Shown: positions 8,633-16,963 of the stretch, in pieces
How positions within the stretch are numbered: the first letter of the stretch is position 1
Layout: each line of letters begins with the position of its first letter
DNA from: Bacillota bacterium
GTDB taxonomy: Bacteria; Bacillota; Clostridia; Christensenellales; Aristaeellaceae
Length of the DNA: 64,000 nt
Assembly: GCA_023411375.1 (NCBI GenBank)
Contig: JAEYOW010000057.1
Coordinates: 1 to 64,000, forward strand
Direction of reading: 5' to 3'
Made by a program: the position numbers and the translations under genes
The notes under the pieces: generated by a model
Told to the model about the DNA's origin: nothing
Databases searched by the model: none
The model's input: the letters and a program-made list of their open reading frames with translations, nothing else

Positions 8633-9178
8633 GTGTTTAGCAAGCTTTTTAAGGTGACGCTGCTGACGCTGCTGGCCTATCTGTTGCAAGCCACGGCTGC
8701 GGAGTACCTGTCCGTCTGGGGCGTCGCGCCCAACGTCGCGCTGGCGCTGATCGCGGTGGTCACGGTTTGCCTGGGGCGCAAATATACCTTTATGATGGCG
8801 CTGGCTATCGGCTATCTGCTGGAAATCATGCTGTCCATGCTGGATTACATGAGCCTTATCCTTTACCCCGTATGCGCCATGCTGGGAGCGCTCGCGTTTT
8901 CTGACAAGAGCGAGCGCAAGCTGGAGGAGGAGCGCTCCACGGGCAGGCGCAGCATCCAGCTGAACCCTCATATCCGCACGCCGCTGTGCGCGGGACTTAG
9001 CACGCTGGTGTTTGAGGGCGTAAATCTGACGTATATCTATTTGAACGGCGTTGCGCTGAACGGCGGGCATTTGTGGCGCGCGATCATCGATGTCGTGTAT
9101 ACGATGCTGCTGGCCGGCGTATTGCAATTCCCCATCCGTTTGTGGCTGGGTACCTACAAGCTGAAGAAGGCGCGGTAA
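8633..9178 (+). CDS. mreD: Rod-shape membrane protein MreD
   Basis: MreD is a small integral membrane partner of MreC. The product has 181 residues with about five hydrophobic segments, and a more polar stretch (about residues 88-115) carries a Glu/Arg-rich loop. Sequence conservation in MreD is low; the call rests on length, hydrophobicity and position directly after mreC. The start is GTG at 8633, one base beyond the mreC stop, with GAGGAGGA inside the mreC end serving as ribosome binding site. Confidence 0.9.
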   Translation: MFSKLFKVTLLTLLAYLLQATAAEYLSVWGVAPNVALALIAVVTVCLGRKYTFMMALAIGYLLEIMLSMLDYMSLILYPVCAMLGALAFSDKSERKLEEERSTGRRSIQLNPHIRTPLCAGLSTLVFEGVNLTYIYLNGVALNGGHLWRAIIDVVYTMLLAGVLQFPIRLWLGTYKLKKAR

Positions 9179-9199
9179 CAAGCGCGGAGAGGAGCAGGT

Positions 9200-11860
9200 A
9201 TGGGAAGAAAGCGACGTTCTGAACAACGCGCCGAGCAGCGCAAGGGCTACAGCCTCGGCGGACGCTACTTGTTTTTCCTGGTGGCGGTGCTGGGTATTTT
9301 CGGCTATCTGTTCTCGGGTGTTTTTAACTTGCAGTTGCGCTCCAGCGCGGAATACGAGGATAAGGCTAAAAGCCGCAGAACAACCACCATCACGCTGCGC
9401 GGCAGCCGCGGCATGATCACCGACGCGGACGCGGTGATACTCGCGCGCGACGATCAGGTTTATAACGTTACCTTTTACCGCGACGCCAGCCAGAATAGCT
9501 CAAGCGAATACGCGGGATTTACCGAGTCCATCCGGCAGACCATAGAGATCATCGAAAAAAACGGAAACGAGCTGGCTGTCAGCTTTGTGATTCAGCGCAA
9601 CGAGGAGACGAACGAATGGGAGTTCAACTTCGGCAGCGGCGTTAGCGAGGCCGTGCTCCAAACCCGCGAATCCCAGTGGCGCAACAACAATTACTTCTCC
9701 GTCACCTCTGTTCCCACGCCGGAGGAGGCGATTAAACAGCTCAAGAAGCGCTATAAGATCGTTAACAGCGAGGAAGAGCAGGCCGCCAACATCGCCGCGG
9801 CCACGGCGGCCGGCAAGCTGGACTATGTGCCGGACGTCATCCTTGACGAGGAAACCATGCTCAAGGTTATGGCGGTTTTTTCGGAAATGCAGATGAATCT
9901 CTTCAACTCACAGCCCATCGTTATTGCCAAGGACGTGCCCTATGAAACGGTTATCGAGATTGAAACCCGCTCTATGACGCTTTCCGGCATGGAAGTTGCC
10001 GTGGGCACCAAGCGCGTATATCCGCGCGGTACCCTTGGCGCGCAGGTAATCGGCTATATGGGCGCGATTCCGTCCGCCACCAAGTGGGCGGAGCTCAAGG
10101 AAAAAGGCTACCAGTACAGCGATACCATCGGCGTGGACGGCATCGAGGCCTCCATGGAGGACTGGCTGACCCAGAACAGCGACCTGCGGCAGGGCTACCG
10201 CGAGGTGGAGCGCGACCGGGTGGGCAAGATTACCCGCGAGTTAAGCTATACCGCGCCCGAGGATGGCAACAACGTCAAGCTTACCATCATCGCCAGCTAC
10301 CAGCAGCAGGCCGAGCGCGCGCTTGCCGAGAACGTGGCCTCCACCCGCACCACACAGGAAGGCAAGCTGATGGACAACAACTGGCTTGACTCCAACAAGG
10401 AGGATATTGAAAAACGAAACTGGGAGAAATACCCGCTTTCGCTTGCCGAGCGTGCCGCCATGATGGTTATCGACATGGAGGGGCGCGTGCTGGCCATGGC
10501 GAACTACCCGACCTTCGACTTAAACGCCCTGGTTGCGGCAGGGCCGGAAAGTCGCGAAATTTTGACCGACCCGCGAAACGTCCTGATGAATTATAACATC
10601 CACGCGCGCGGAACGCCGGGCTCCATTTTCAAGATGGTATCCGCGTTGGGCGCCCTGATGGAGGGCGAGCTGTACCCCGATGAAACCATCAGCGACGGCG
10701 GTTATTTTACAGAATATACCACCGACCTGTCCACCGCGCCTAAATGCTGGATTTCCGCGTCCCAGCGCTACAAGCACCAGTACCAGACCATCGTACAGGG
10801 GCTTTCCAACAGCTGCAACTATTTCTTTTACACGCTGGGCAGCCGTCTGGGCGAAACACGCATGTACCAGTACGCGTCCGAGTTCGGGCTGACCAGCAAG
10901 ACGGGCGTGGACCTGCCCGGCGAGCAGCGCAGCGTCGTGGGCTGCCAGACCAGCCTGTACGACCCGGACAAGGCGATGGACGAGGCCTCGCAGGATACGG
11001 CTGTTCCCATCATCGTGTTTAACTCCATCAAAAAGCACCTGCGCAATCAAGGCGCCAGCCGCAACATCACCTATGACGATGAGCGCCTCAACCGCTGCGT
11101 TAAGCGTCTGATGGACATGGCCGTCAATACCTCGCAGGCCGATGACCAATGGTTGACGGCAATGCGCCCCATTTTGATGGAGGAGCTCAACATGACCCGC
11201 GAGATGGTATATACGCAAGCCATCATCGGCGATACCTACAACTACCTGAACGATATCAAGTGGGGCGGCGGCCAGACCATTCAGGTCGCCATCGGACAGT
11301 CGATCACAACGGTTACGCCGGCGGCCGTCAGCCGCTATGTTGCCGCGCTGGGCAACGGGGGTAAGGTTTATAACCTGATGATCGTGGATTCGATCACCTC
11401 GCCTGAGGGCGATATCGTCAGCCAGCGCACGCCGTCCCTGCTTAACGACTTTGGCGGCGATAGCGAGGAGCAGAGGGCAAAGACGGAAAACTACATCGCA
11501 TATATTCTGGAAGGCATGAAGGGCGTTGTTGACGAGTCCGGTACCGCCGCTAAGTATTTCCGCAAGTGGGGCTACCGGGACAAAGTATGCGCGAAAACGG
11601 GAACGGCCGAGGTTACGACCATCGACCTGGAAAACAACGCATGGTTCGTTATGCTGGCGCCCTTTGCCTCGGAAAATGTAAACGGCGTACCTACGGTTAC
11701 GGAAAAGCCGGAGATCGCGGTCGTCGTCTTTATCCCCAGCGGCTTTAGCGGCGGCGAGGCCACCATGGCCGCGCGCGAGTTCGTCGGCTGGTATATGGAC
11801 CAGAAGACGCTTCGCACGGATAACGCCCTGTTCCCCAGCGGCAACATGCTGGCCCCGTAA
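9200..11860 (+). CDS. mrdA: Penicillin-binding protein 2 (elongasome transpeptidase)
   Basis: This class B penicillin-binding protein cross-links peptidoglycan during lateral wall growth with RodA. The 886-residue product has an N-terminal membrane helix (about residues 24-45), a pedestal/dimerisation region, and a transpeptidase domain with all three active-site motifs: SIFK with Ser475, SCN (538-540) and KTG (799-801). It is longer than the ~600-700 residues of most PBP2 proteins; the extra length lies in the pedestal (about 100-270) and in a segment between SCN and KTG (about 600-700). A GAGAGGAG ribosome binding site precedes the ATG. Its place between mreD and rodA is the classical one. 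Confidence 0.94.
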   Translation: MGRKRRSEQRAEQRKGYSLGGRYLFFLVAVLGIFGYLFSGVFNLQLRSSAEYEDKAKSRRTTTITLRGSRGMITDADAVILARDDQVYNVTFYRDASQNSSSEYAGFTESIRQTIEIIEKNGNELAVSFVIQRNEETNEWEFNFGSGVSEAVLQTRESQWRNNNYFSVTSVPTPEEAIKQLKKRYKIVNSEEEQAANIAAATAAGKLDYVPDVILDEETMLKVMAVFSEMQMNLFNSQPIVIAKDVPYETVIEIETRSMTLSGMEVAVGTKRVYPRGTLGAQVIGYMGAIPSATKWAELKEKGYQYSDTIGVDGIEASMEDWLTQNSDLRQGYREVERDRVGKITRELSYTAPEDGNNVKLTIIASYQQQAERALAENVASTRTTQEGKLMDNNWLDSNKEDIEKRNWEKYPLSLAERAAMMVIDMEGRVLAMANYPTFDLNALVAAGPESREILTDPRNVLMNYNIHARGTPGSIFKMVSALGALMEGELYPDETISDGGYFTEYTTDLSTAPKCWISASQRYKHQYQTIVQGLSNSCNYFFYTLGSRLGETRMYQYASEFGLTSKTGVDLPGEQRSVVGCQTSLYDPDKAMDEASQDTAVPIIVFNSIKKHLRNQGASRNITYDDERLNRCVKRLMDMAVNTSQADDQWLTAMRPILMEELNMTREMVYTQAIIGDTYNYLNDIKWGGGQTIQVAIGQSITTVTPAAVSRYVAALGNGGKVYNLMIVDSITSPEGDIVSQRTPSLLNDFGGDSEEQRAKTENYIAYILEGMKGVVDESGTAAKYFRKWGYRDKVCAKTGTAEVTTIDLENNAWFVMLAPFASENVNGVPTVTEKPEIAVVVFIPSGFSGGEATMAAREFVGWYMDQKTLRTDNALFPSGNMLAP

Positions 11861-11879
11861 CAGACAGGAGGAATGTCCA

Positions 11880-12656
11880 ATGAGTCAATCCTGGATGATC
11901 GCGTCAGGCAAGGGCGGCGTGGGCAAGTCGATGGTGGCGGCGGCGCTTGGCGTGGCGCTGGCAAAGCGGCAGCTCCAGTGCTGTTGTGTGGATGCCGATA
12001 TCGGGCTGCGCAACCTTGATATGCTGCTGGGTATGCAAAACAAGGTGGTTTATGACGTGCTGGATGTTGCCCGGCGCGATTGCAAGCTAAAGTATGCGCT
12101 TATCCGGCACACGCTGTACGAGTCGCTCTCGCTGCTGCCGGCGGCACAGCTGGGCAGCGTGTGCGAGCTCAGGCCCGACGAGGTGGAGCGCATTGTGCGA
12201 AAGCTAAAAAAACGCGTCGCCTATGTACTGCTGGATGCGCCCGCCGGCATTGAGCGCGGGGTGCATAACCTGGTGGCGGCGGCCGATCATACGTTGCTTG
12301 TAACCACTGCGGACGACATCTCCATCCGGGACGCGGAGCGCGTGATCGCGCTTTTGGAGGAAAAGAAGAAGCCGCGTCCCATGCTGATCGTCAACCGTGT
12401 GATTCCCGAAATGGTGCTAAGCGGGGAGATGTACAGCCCGCAAACCGTCGCCAATACGCTTGATATTCCGCTGCTGGGGTTTGTGCCGGAGGACAGGGCG
12501 GTGATCGGCGCGATTAACCGCCATGAGAGCTTCATGGATATGAACTGCCCCGCGAGGGAGGCGATGGACCGCATCTGCCAGCGCTTTTTGGGCGAATATG
12601 TGCCCATGCCCGCTTTTCCTAAAAAGCGAACGCTTTTTAGGAAAAGAACGCGGTAG
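11880..12656 (+). CDS. minD: MinD-like ATPase (orphan, without MinC or MinE nearby)
   Basis: MinD is a ParA-type ATPase that binds membrane as an ATP dimer and positions the division inhibitor MinC. The 258-residue product has the deviant Walker A motif GKGGVGKS with signature Lys11 and Lys16, then VDADIGLRNLDMLLG and the Walker B region VLLDAPAG, all typical of MinD. The C-terminus is short and basic (KKRTLFRKRTR), with less of the amphipathic membrane helix usual in MinD, and is encoded by a perfect inverted repeat. In many Clostridia this position holds minC-minD-minE; here PBP2 precedes and rodA follows directly. It may act with a distant MinC or have another spatial role. Confidence 0.88.
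   Translation: MSQSWMIASGKGGVGKSMVAAALGVALAKRQLQCCCVDADIGLRNLDMLLGMQNKVVYDVLDVARRDCKLKYALIRHTLYESLSLLPAAQLGSVCELRPDEVERIVRKLKKRVAYVLLDAPAGIERGVHNLVAAADHTLLVTTADDISIRDAERVIALLEEKKKPRPMLIVNRVIPEMVLSGEMYSPQTVANTLDIPLLGFVPEDRAVIGAINRHESFMDMNCPAREAMDRICQRFLGEYVPMPAFPKKRTLFRKRTR
12613..12646 (+). repeat. Perfect 16-bp inverted repeat inside the 3' end of minD
   Basis: Positions 12613-12628 (CTTTTCCTAAAAAGCG) are the exact reverse complement of 12631-12646, separated by AA. The repeat encodes the last basic residues of MinD (about 245-256). No T-run follows, so it is not a standard terminator. It could be an mRNA hairpin reducing read-through to rodA, or a small inserted palindrome. Confidence 0.85.
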
Positions 12657-12695
12657 AGGCGCGCCAGGCGCGTACCGGATGGAGGTTTTACCGGA

Positions 12696-13895
12696 ATGAT
12701 GATTAACGAGTCGCGCCGTTCGCGCGCGCATTTTGATATCCCGCTTGTTTTGCTGGTGTTTGGGCTGGCGGCCTTTGGCGTTTTGTCCGTTTCGGTCGCC
12801 ACGTTCAGCACCTCGTCGCAGGCGGAGGATACGCTGCTAAACTACATTGTCGCATCCTACTATGGCATGCGGCAGGCGATCTTCTTTTTGATCTCGCCCG
12901 TTATCATCGGCGTGATCACCTATTTCCCCTACGAGTTTATCCGCCGGCGGTCCACGCTGTTTTACTACTTCGCGTGCGGTCTGCTGCTGGTGGCGCTGGG
13001 CGGCCAGGCGGCGGGTGTAAAGGCCTGGATCGATATTATCTGGGGCTATACCCTTCAGCCCTCGGAGTTTGTGAAGCTGGCCTGTATCATTGTTATGGCT
13101 AAATATCTTGAAACAAACGACGACCCGATGGGCTCGGTCAAAAGCGCTGTCCGCCTGGCTGTGCTCATGGGCATTCCCTGGGCGCTGACGCTGGCGCAGG
13201 GCGAGATGGGCTCCGTACTGGTCATGATTTTCGTGTTCGGTGTAATGCTGTACTTCGGCGGCATCCGGCTCAGGATCATGGGCGGCATCATTGCGGCGGG
13301 CGTTATCGGCATCGCGCTGCTTTACGGCCTGATGGTGGCGTCCGGATCCGACAGCTACCGCCTGGAGCGTATTTTGAGCTTTGTCAACCCGGCGCTGGTG
13401 GATGAAAGCGCCGTATATCAGGTGAACAACTCCAAAATCGCCATCGGCTCTGGCGGCCTGAGCGGCGTGGGCACCTTTGTGCAAGGCAGCTTCAGCCAGC
13501 TGGATTACGTGCCGGAGGACTGGACGGACTTTATTTTTTCTACCATTGGCGAGGCGTTTGGATTTGTGGGCTGCGCGCTTGTCATTCTTACCTACCTGCT
13601 CATCATCGTGCGGATGCTGTACCTGGCGCGGTATACGGTGGACCGCTTCGGCCAGATGGTCATTATCGGCGTAATGGCGATGATGCTTTTCCACGTGCTG
13701 GAAAACATAGGCATGACCACGGGGCTGATGCCCGTCACGGGTATACCGCTGCCGTTTTTGAGCTATGGCGGCAGCAACCTGATTACCAACATGGCGGGTA
13801 TCGGCATGGTGCTCAACGTTATTAAAAACCGAAGCATTACCACCATGCCGGGGCTGGCTCCTCAAACGCTGTCTATGAAGAAGTACGCCAGGTAG
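12696..13895 (+). CDS. rodA: RodA-type SEDS peptidoglycan glycosyltransferase
   Basis: RodA polymerises glycan strands from lipid II together with PBP2. The 399-residue product has about ten membrane helices and the SEDS signatures: the extracellular YVPEDWTDFIFSTIGE with Asp278, matching the essential aspartate of the family, and LPFLSYGGSNLI near residue 350. Two adjacent ATGs (12696 and 12699) are possible after GGAGG. It follows minD by 39 bases. FtsW is the alternative, but the elongation-gene neighbourhood favours RodA. Confidence 0.94.
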   Translation: MMINESRRSRAHFDIPLVLLVFGLAAFGVLSVSVATFSTSSQAEDTLLNYIVASYYGMRQAIFFLISPVIIGVITYFPYEFIRRRSTLFYYFACGLLLVALGGQAAGVKAWIDIIWGYTLQPSEFVKLACIIVMAKYLETNDDPMGSVKSAVRLAVLMGIPWALTLAQGEMGSVLVMIFVFGVMLYFGGIRLRIMGGIIAAGVIGIALLYGLMVASGSDSYRLERILSFVNPALVDESAVYQVNNSKIAIGSGGLSGVGTFVQGSFSQLDYVPEDWTDFIFSTIGEAFGFVGCALVILTYLLIIVRMLYLARYTVDRFGQMVIIGVMAMMLFHVLENIGMTTGLMPVTGIPLPFLSYGGSNLITNMAGIGMVLNVIKNRSITTMPGLAPQTLSMKKYAR

Positions 13896-13913
13896 GGGTA
13901 GGGTGGGAAAGAG

Positions 13914-14885
13914 ATGGACCTGAGTTATCTGCTGTGGTTACAGGATCTCCGCGCGGCGCTTGGCGGGGCGCTGGACGGCTTTTTTCTGGTGGTAAGCGAG
14001 TTGGGCGAGGCTGTGCTGCCCCTCCTGATCGCCTGCGGTATCTATTGGTGCCTGAACAAGCGGGCGGGTCTTTACCTGTTTTTCACATGCAATGTGGGTG
14101 ATTTGATTAACGGCGTGCTCAAACTCTCTTGCTGCGTATACCGCCCGTGGATTCGGGATGCCCGCATCACGCCCGTGGAGGGCGCGCTGGAAGGGGCTAC
14201 GGGCTACTCGTTCCCCAGCGGACATTCCACCAAGGCCGTCACGGCTTACGGCGGGCTGGCGGTTCAAAGCCGCGGCCGCAAGGGCGCGGTCGCGGCGCTT
14301 ATCGTTCTGATATTGCTGATCATGTTTTCGCGCAACTATCTGGGCGTTCATACGCCGCAGGACGTGCTTGCGGGCGCGGCGGCCGGGCTTGCGGCGCTTT
14401 ATCTAATGGGCGCCGTTCTCAGGTGGGCGGAGAGCGCCAGAGGACGCGACCTGTGGGTTGCGGGCGCCGGGCTCGCACTTTGCGCGGCGGCTATCGTATA
14501 CGTATCGCTAAAGCCGTACCCCCTGGATTATGTGGACGGCGTGCTGCTGGTGGACCCCGTGCGGATGCAGCCGGACACCTATAGCGCTGCGGGCGCGGTA
14601 ATTGGTCTGCTGATAGGATGGCTCTGGGAGCGGCGGTACGTTCGTTTTGAAACAGCGGGTAGCGTGGGTACGAAGCTACTGCGGTTTGCAAGCGGCGTCG
14701 CCGTGCTGGTGATCCTGTTTTTTGGCGCGCGCAAAGGCCTGATCGCCCTGCTGGGACGCAACTGGGGCAGCCTTCTGGGCGCTATGCTGCCTGTTTTATA
14801 CGCCGTGGCGGCGCATCCGTTGCTGTTTACGCGCGTGGAAAACCGCGCGGGCAGGAAGGCGGAGCGTGAGCAGGCGCGCGCGTGA
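13914..14885 (+). CDS. PAP2-family membrane phosphatase
   Basis: The product is a 323-residue integral membrane protein of the PAP2/phosphatidic acid phosphatase type. All three active-site motifs are present: KLSCCVYRP (K-x6-RP), YSFPSGHS (PSGH) and SRNYLGVHTPQD (SR-x5-H-x3-D). The second half adds further membrane helices, so the protein is longer than minimal PAP2 enzymes. It starts 18 bases after rodA and is probably co-transcribed. By position it could dephosphorylate undecaprenyl pyrophosphate for wall synthesis; a lipid phosphatase role is equally possible. Confidence 0.88.
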   Translation: MDLSYLLWLQDLRAALGGALDGFFLVVSELGEAVLPLLIACGIYWCLNKRAGLYLFFTCNVGDLINGVLKLSCCVYRPWIRDARITPVEGALEGATGYSFPSGHSTKAVTAYGGLAVQSRGRKGAVAALIVLILLIMFSRNYLGVHTPQDVLAGAAAGLAALYLMGAVLRWAESARGRDLWVAGAGLALCAAAIVYVSLKPYPLDYVDGVLLVDPVRMQPDTYSAAGAVIGLLIGWLWERRYVRFETAGSVGTKLLRFASGVAVLVILFFGARKGLIALLGRNWGSLLGAMLPVLYAVAAHPLLFTRVENRAGRKAEREQARA

Positions 14886-14925
14886 GACGCGCGTCAGCGG
14901 CTTTTACATGGTTACGGCAGGCGTT

Positions 14926-15822
14926 CTAGCGCTCAATTTGGCTTTGCTGTCTGATAAACTGCCAAAACAGATTGCCCGCGCCGGAGGGCGTATGCCTGCG
15001 AAGACGAACAAGCACCAGATGACTCAGCAAATCCTCTTCCAGCCTGACAATTTTTGTGTTTGCGCTCTGAACAAATTTCGCTGTCTTCTCCATCAACAGC
15101 GAAACCCCGTTTCCCTGCGATACGATTTCCATGATGTTTTCCACTCTGGTGCCCGTATAGACGATATTGGGCTGAAAGCCTGTTTTTCTACATGCGCTTA
15201 CACAAAACTGATGCAAGGCGACCTGCTTGCCAAGCAGAATAAAATCCTCATCCGCCAGCTCCCTTAGCGAAAGGGAAGCCTTGCCTGCCAGCGGATGGGT
15301 GGAAGGCAGCACGGCCGCCAGCCGGTCGCTGCAATATCGAAGACACTGAAAAACCTTATGGTCAATGCCTTCCTCTCTGGTAAAGGCCATTTCATACTGC
15401 TCTTCCTCCAGCGATAATAGGATATTGGCGGATTCCCGTTCATCAACAATGAAGTTCACATGGGGATTGTGCTTGCGAAACTGCCCGATGAGAGAGATAA
15501 TTCCATAATGAGCCATTACGGGAATGGCGGCGAGCGATGTGCTGACGCTCTCCGTTGCGCTTAGTTTTCCTAGCGCTTGAATCATTTCGTTATAATCATC
15601 CAGCAGCCGTTCGGCATAGGTCAGAAACACCTTGCCGGCCTCGGTCAACCCCGCCTTTCTTCGGGTGCGGTCAAACAGCGCGATACCCACTTCTTTTTCC
15701 AAGGCTGCGATATTTTTGGATACGGTTGCCTGCGTGGTATACATCATCTCGGCGGCTTCCGAAAAAGTGCCGCAAATCACCACCGCAAGAAAGTATTTAA
15801 TGCGAATAATTGGAATAACCAT
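14926..15822 (-). CDS. LysR-family transcriptional regulator
   Basis: The product has 298 residues with an N-terminal winged helix-turn-helix (FSEAAEMMYTTQATVSKNI, then ALEKEVGIALFDRTRR) and a C-terminal substrate-binding co-inducer domain. The ATG at 15822 is chosen because the helix-turn-helix then begins at the usual distance; an ATG at 15837 is also possible, and neither has a strong ribosome binding site. A longer reading from 15930 would start upstream of the promoter and is unlikely. It is transcribed divergently from a sugar ABC operon and probably controls it and itself. It converges with the PAP2 gene. Confidence 0.9.
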   Translation of the reverse strand: MVIPIIRIKYFLAVVICGTFSEAAEMMYTTQATVSKNIAALEKEVGIALFDRTRRKAGLTEAGKVFLTYAERLLDDYNEMIQALGKLSATESVSTSLAAIPVMAHYGIISLIGQFRKHNPHVNFIVDERESANILLSLEEEQYEMAFTREEGIDHKVFQCLRYCSDRLAAVLPSTHPLAGKASLSLRELADEDFILLGKQVALHQFCVSACRKTGFQPNIVYTGTRVENIMEIVSQGNGVSLLMEKTAKFVQSANTKIVRLEEDLLSHLVLVRLRRHTPSGAGNLFWQFIRQQSQIER

Positions 15823-15837
15823 CACCCATTTCGCCAT

Positions 15838-15856
15838 GTATTCCGTTCTGGAATAC
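15838..15856. promoter_or_regulatory. Inverted repeat at the lysR transcription start (candidate autoregulatory site)
   Basis: GTATTCC and GGAATAC form perfect 7-bp arms around the 5-base spacer GTTCT. The site contains a T-N11-A LysR-type box and lies on the predicted lysR start site, immediately downstream of its -10 box, as expected for autorepression. Confidence 0.6.
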
Positions 15857-15884
15857 ATTATACACAAAATCGAATTGTTTGCAA
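15857..15884 (-). promoter_or_regulatory. Promoter of the LysR gene
   Basis: The minus strand has TATAAT (15862-15857) preceded by TG, with a -35-like TTGCAA (15884-15879) at 16 bases. The start site would fall near 15850, only some 30 bases before the chosen start codon. Confidence 0.7.
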
Positions 15885-15888
15885 ATTC
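15872..15888. promoter_or_regulatory. Second inverted repeat between divergent promoters (candidate LysR site)
   Basis: GAATT and AATTC arms flank a 7-base centre (GTTTGCA), overlapping the -35 regions of both divergent promoters. This is the usual location of a LysR recognition site. Confidence 0.5.
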
Positions 15889-15903
15889 AGGCTTTGCTAT
15901 AAT
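15875..15903 (+). promoter_or_regulatory. Promoter of the ribose-type ABC operon
   Basis: The plus strand has TATAAT (15898-15903) with a weak -35 TTGTTT (15875-15880) at 17 bases, consistent with a promoter that needs an activator such as the divergent LysR protein. Confidence 0.7.
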
Positions 15904-15947
15904 GCACCCAAGTAAAGCGCTCAGGCGCAAAAAAAGGAGAGAAAACC

Positions 15948-16901
15948 ATGAAAAAGTTGCTTTGTGTTCTATTGGCTCTAACGATGCTTATGGGTATGGG
16001 TGCAAGCGCGGTGGCGGCCGAAACCCTGGATATTGGCCTTTGCGCGACCGATACCACCAACCCCTTCATCGGCTGGCTTACGGGAAGCGTCAAGGAACAG
16101 GGCGAGGCCGAAGGGCTGAACGTGCAGATCGCGGACGCGGGCGGAAGCGCAATGCGCCAGCTGGAGCAGATGGAAAATTTCATTGCCATGGGCGTAAAGG
16201 CGATCGGCGTCTGGCCCGTTGACCCCAACAACATGGGCGACGTCATCAAGCGCGCGCAGGATAACGGCATTAAAGTGCTCGTCGGCGGAACGGAAACGGA
16301 GCACTATGATGTCATGATGAACATGAATCAATACAATTGCGGCGAGCAGATTGCTGAAATGGGCATCGACTGGCTGAAGCAGACCTTTGGCAAAGACATT
16401 CCCCAAAAGGTGATCATTATTAAGCAGACCTCGACCATCGACGCTACCAACCGCTCCAACGGCATCATTGACAAGATGAACGCATGGGGCGGCGCGGAGG
16501 TTGTTGTCGCCACAGGCGAGGCGATGACCGGCGCCGAGGCGCGTACCGTAATTGAAAACATGTGGCAGCAAAACGCCGACGCGCAGCTGGTGCTGACTTA
16601 TAACGCCGATTCCGCGCTGGGCGTTAATGAATTTCTGATGGGGCTGCCCGGCATGGATTTCAGCAAGCTCGCGATCTTCTCGGGCGATTCCTCCGACCCC
16701 ATCATGGAGGTCGTGAATATGTCCAAAAACAACGAGTCCGTCTTTCGCGGAACCATGGCAATCGTAGGTCCGCAGATTAACGGCGAGCAGGTTGACCTGC
16801 CCGTGGCCACCTATCAGGCGCTGCGCAACCTTGCCGACGGCACCTATGAATGGGGCCCGCAGATTACCGATACCATTCAGAAGGCATATCCGGCGGAGTA
16901 A
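15948..16901 (+). CDS. Sugar ABC transporter substrate-binding protein (ribose type)
   Basis: The product is a 317-residue extracytoplasmic binding protein of the periplasmic-binding-protein 4 (RbsB-like) family. It has a signal peptide of about 24 residues ending in Ala-Val-Ala-Ala, cut by signal peptidase I; there is no lipobox cysteine. The mature part begins LDIGLCATDTTNPF, the typical first beta-strand and sugar-contact loop of this family. The ribosome binding site is AAAGGAGAG. It is the first gene of an operon with an RbsA-type ATPase and an RbsC-type permease. The sugar is unknown. Confidence 0.9.
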   Translation: MKKLLCVLLALTMLMGMGASAVAAETLDIGLCATDTTNPFIGWLTGSVKEQGEAEGLNVQIADAGGSAMRQLEQMENFIAMGVKAIGVWPVDPNNMGDVIKRAQDNGIKVLVGGTETEHYDVMMNMNQYNCGEQIAEMGIDWLKQTFGKDIPQKVIIIKQTSTIDATNRSNGIIDKMNAWGGAEVVVATGEAMTGAEARTVIENMWQQNADAQLVLTYNADSALGVNEFLMGLPGMDFSKLAIFSGDSSDPIMEVVNMSKNNESVFRGTMAIVGPQINGEQVDLPVATYQALRNLADGTYEWGPQITDTIQKAYPAE

Positions 16902-16915
16902 AGGGCGGAGCTATG

Positions 16916-16941
16916 CGCCCGGAGCGCTCGCGCTCCGGGCG
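16916..16941 (+). other. Intercistronic GC-rich hairpin after the binding-protein gene
   Basis: An 11-bp perfect stem (CGCCCGGAGCG with CGCTCCGGGCG) closes a CTCG loop between the stop codon of the binding protein and the ATPase start. No T-run follows. It probably protects the upstream mRNA end and lets the binding protein be made in excess. Confidence 0.75.
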
Positions 16942-16963
16942 TCTATCGCAATGGAGGGAAACC

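Noticed and set aside
14873..14895. GC hairpin over the PAP2 stop codon as terminator
   Set aside because: Only a 7-bp CG-repeat stem with a 3-base loop and no T-run; too weak to call.
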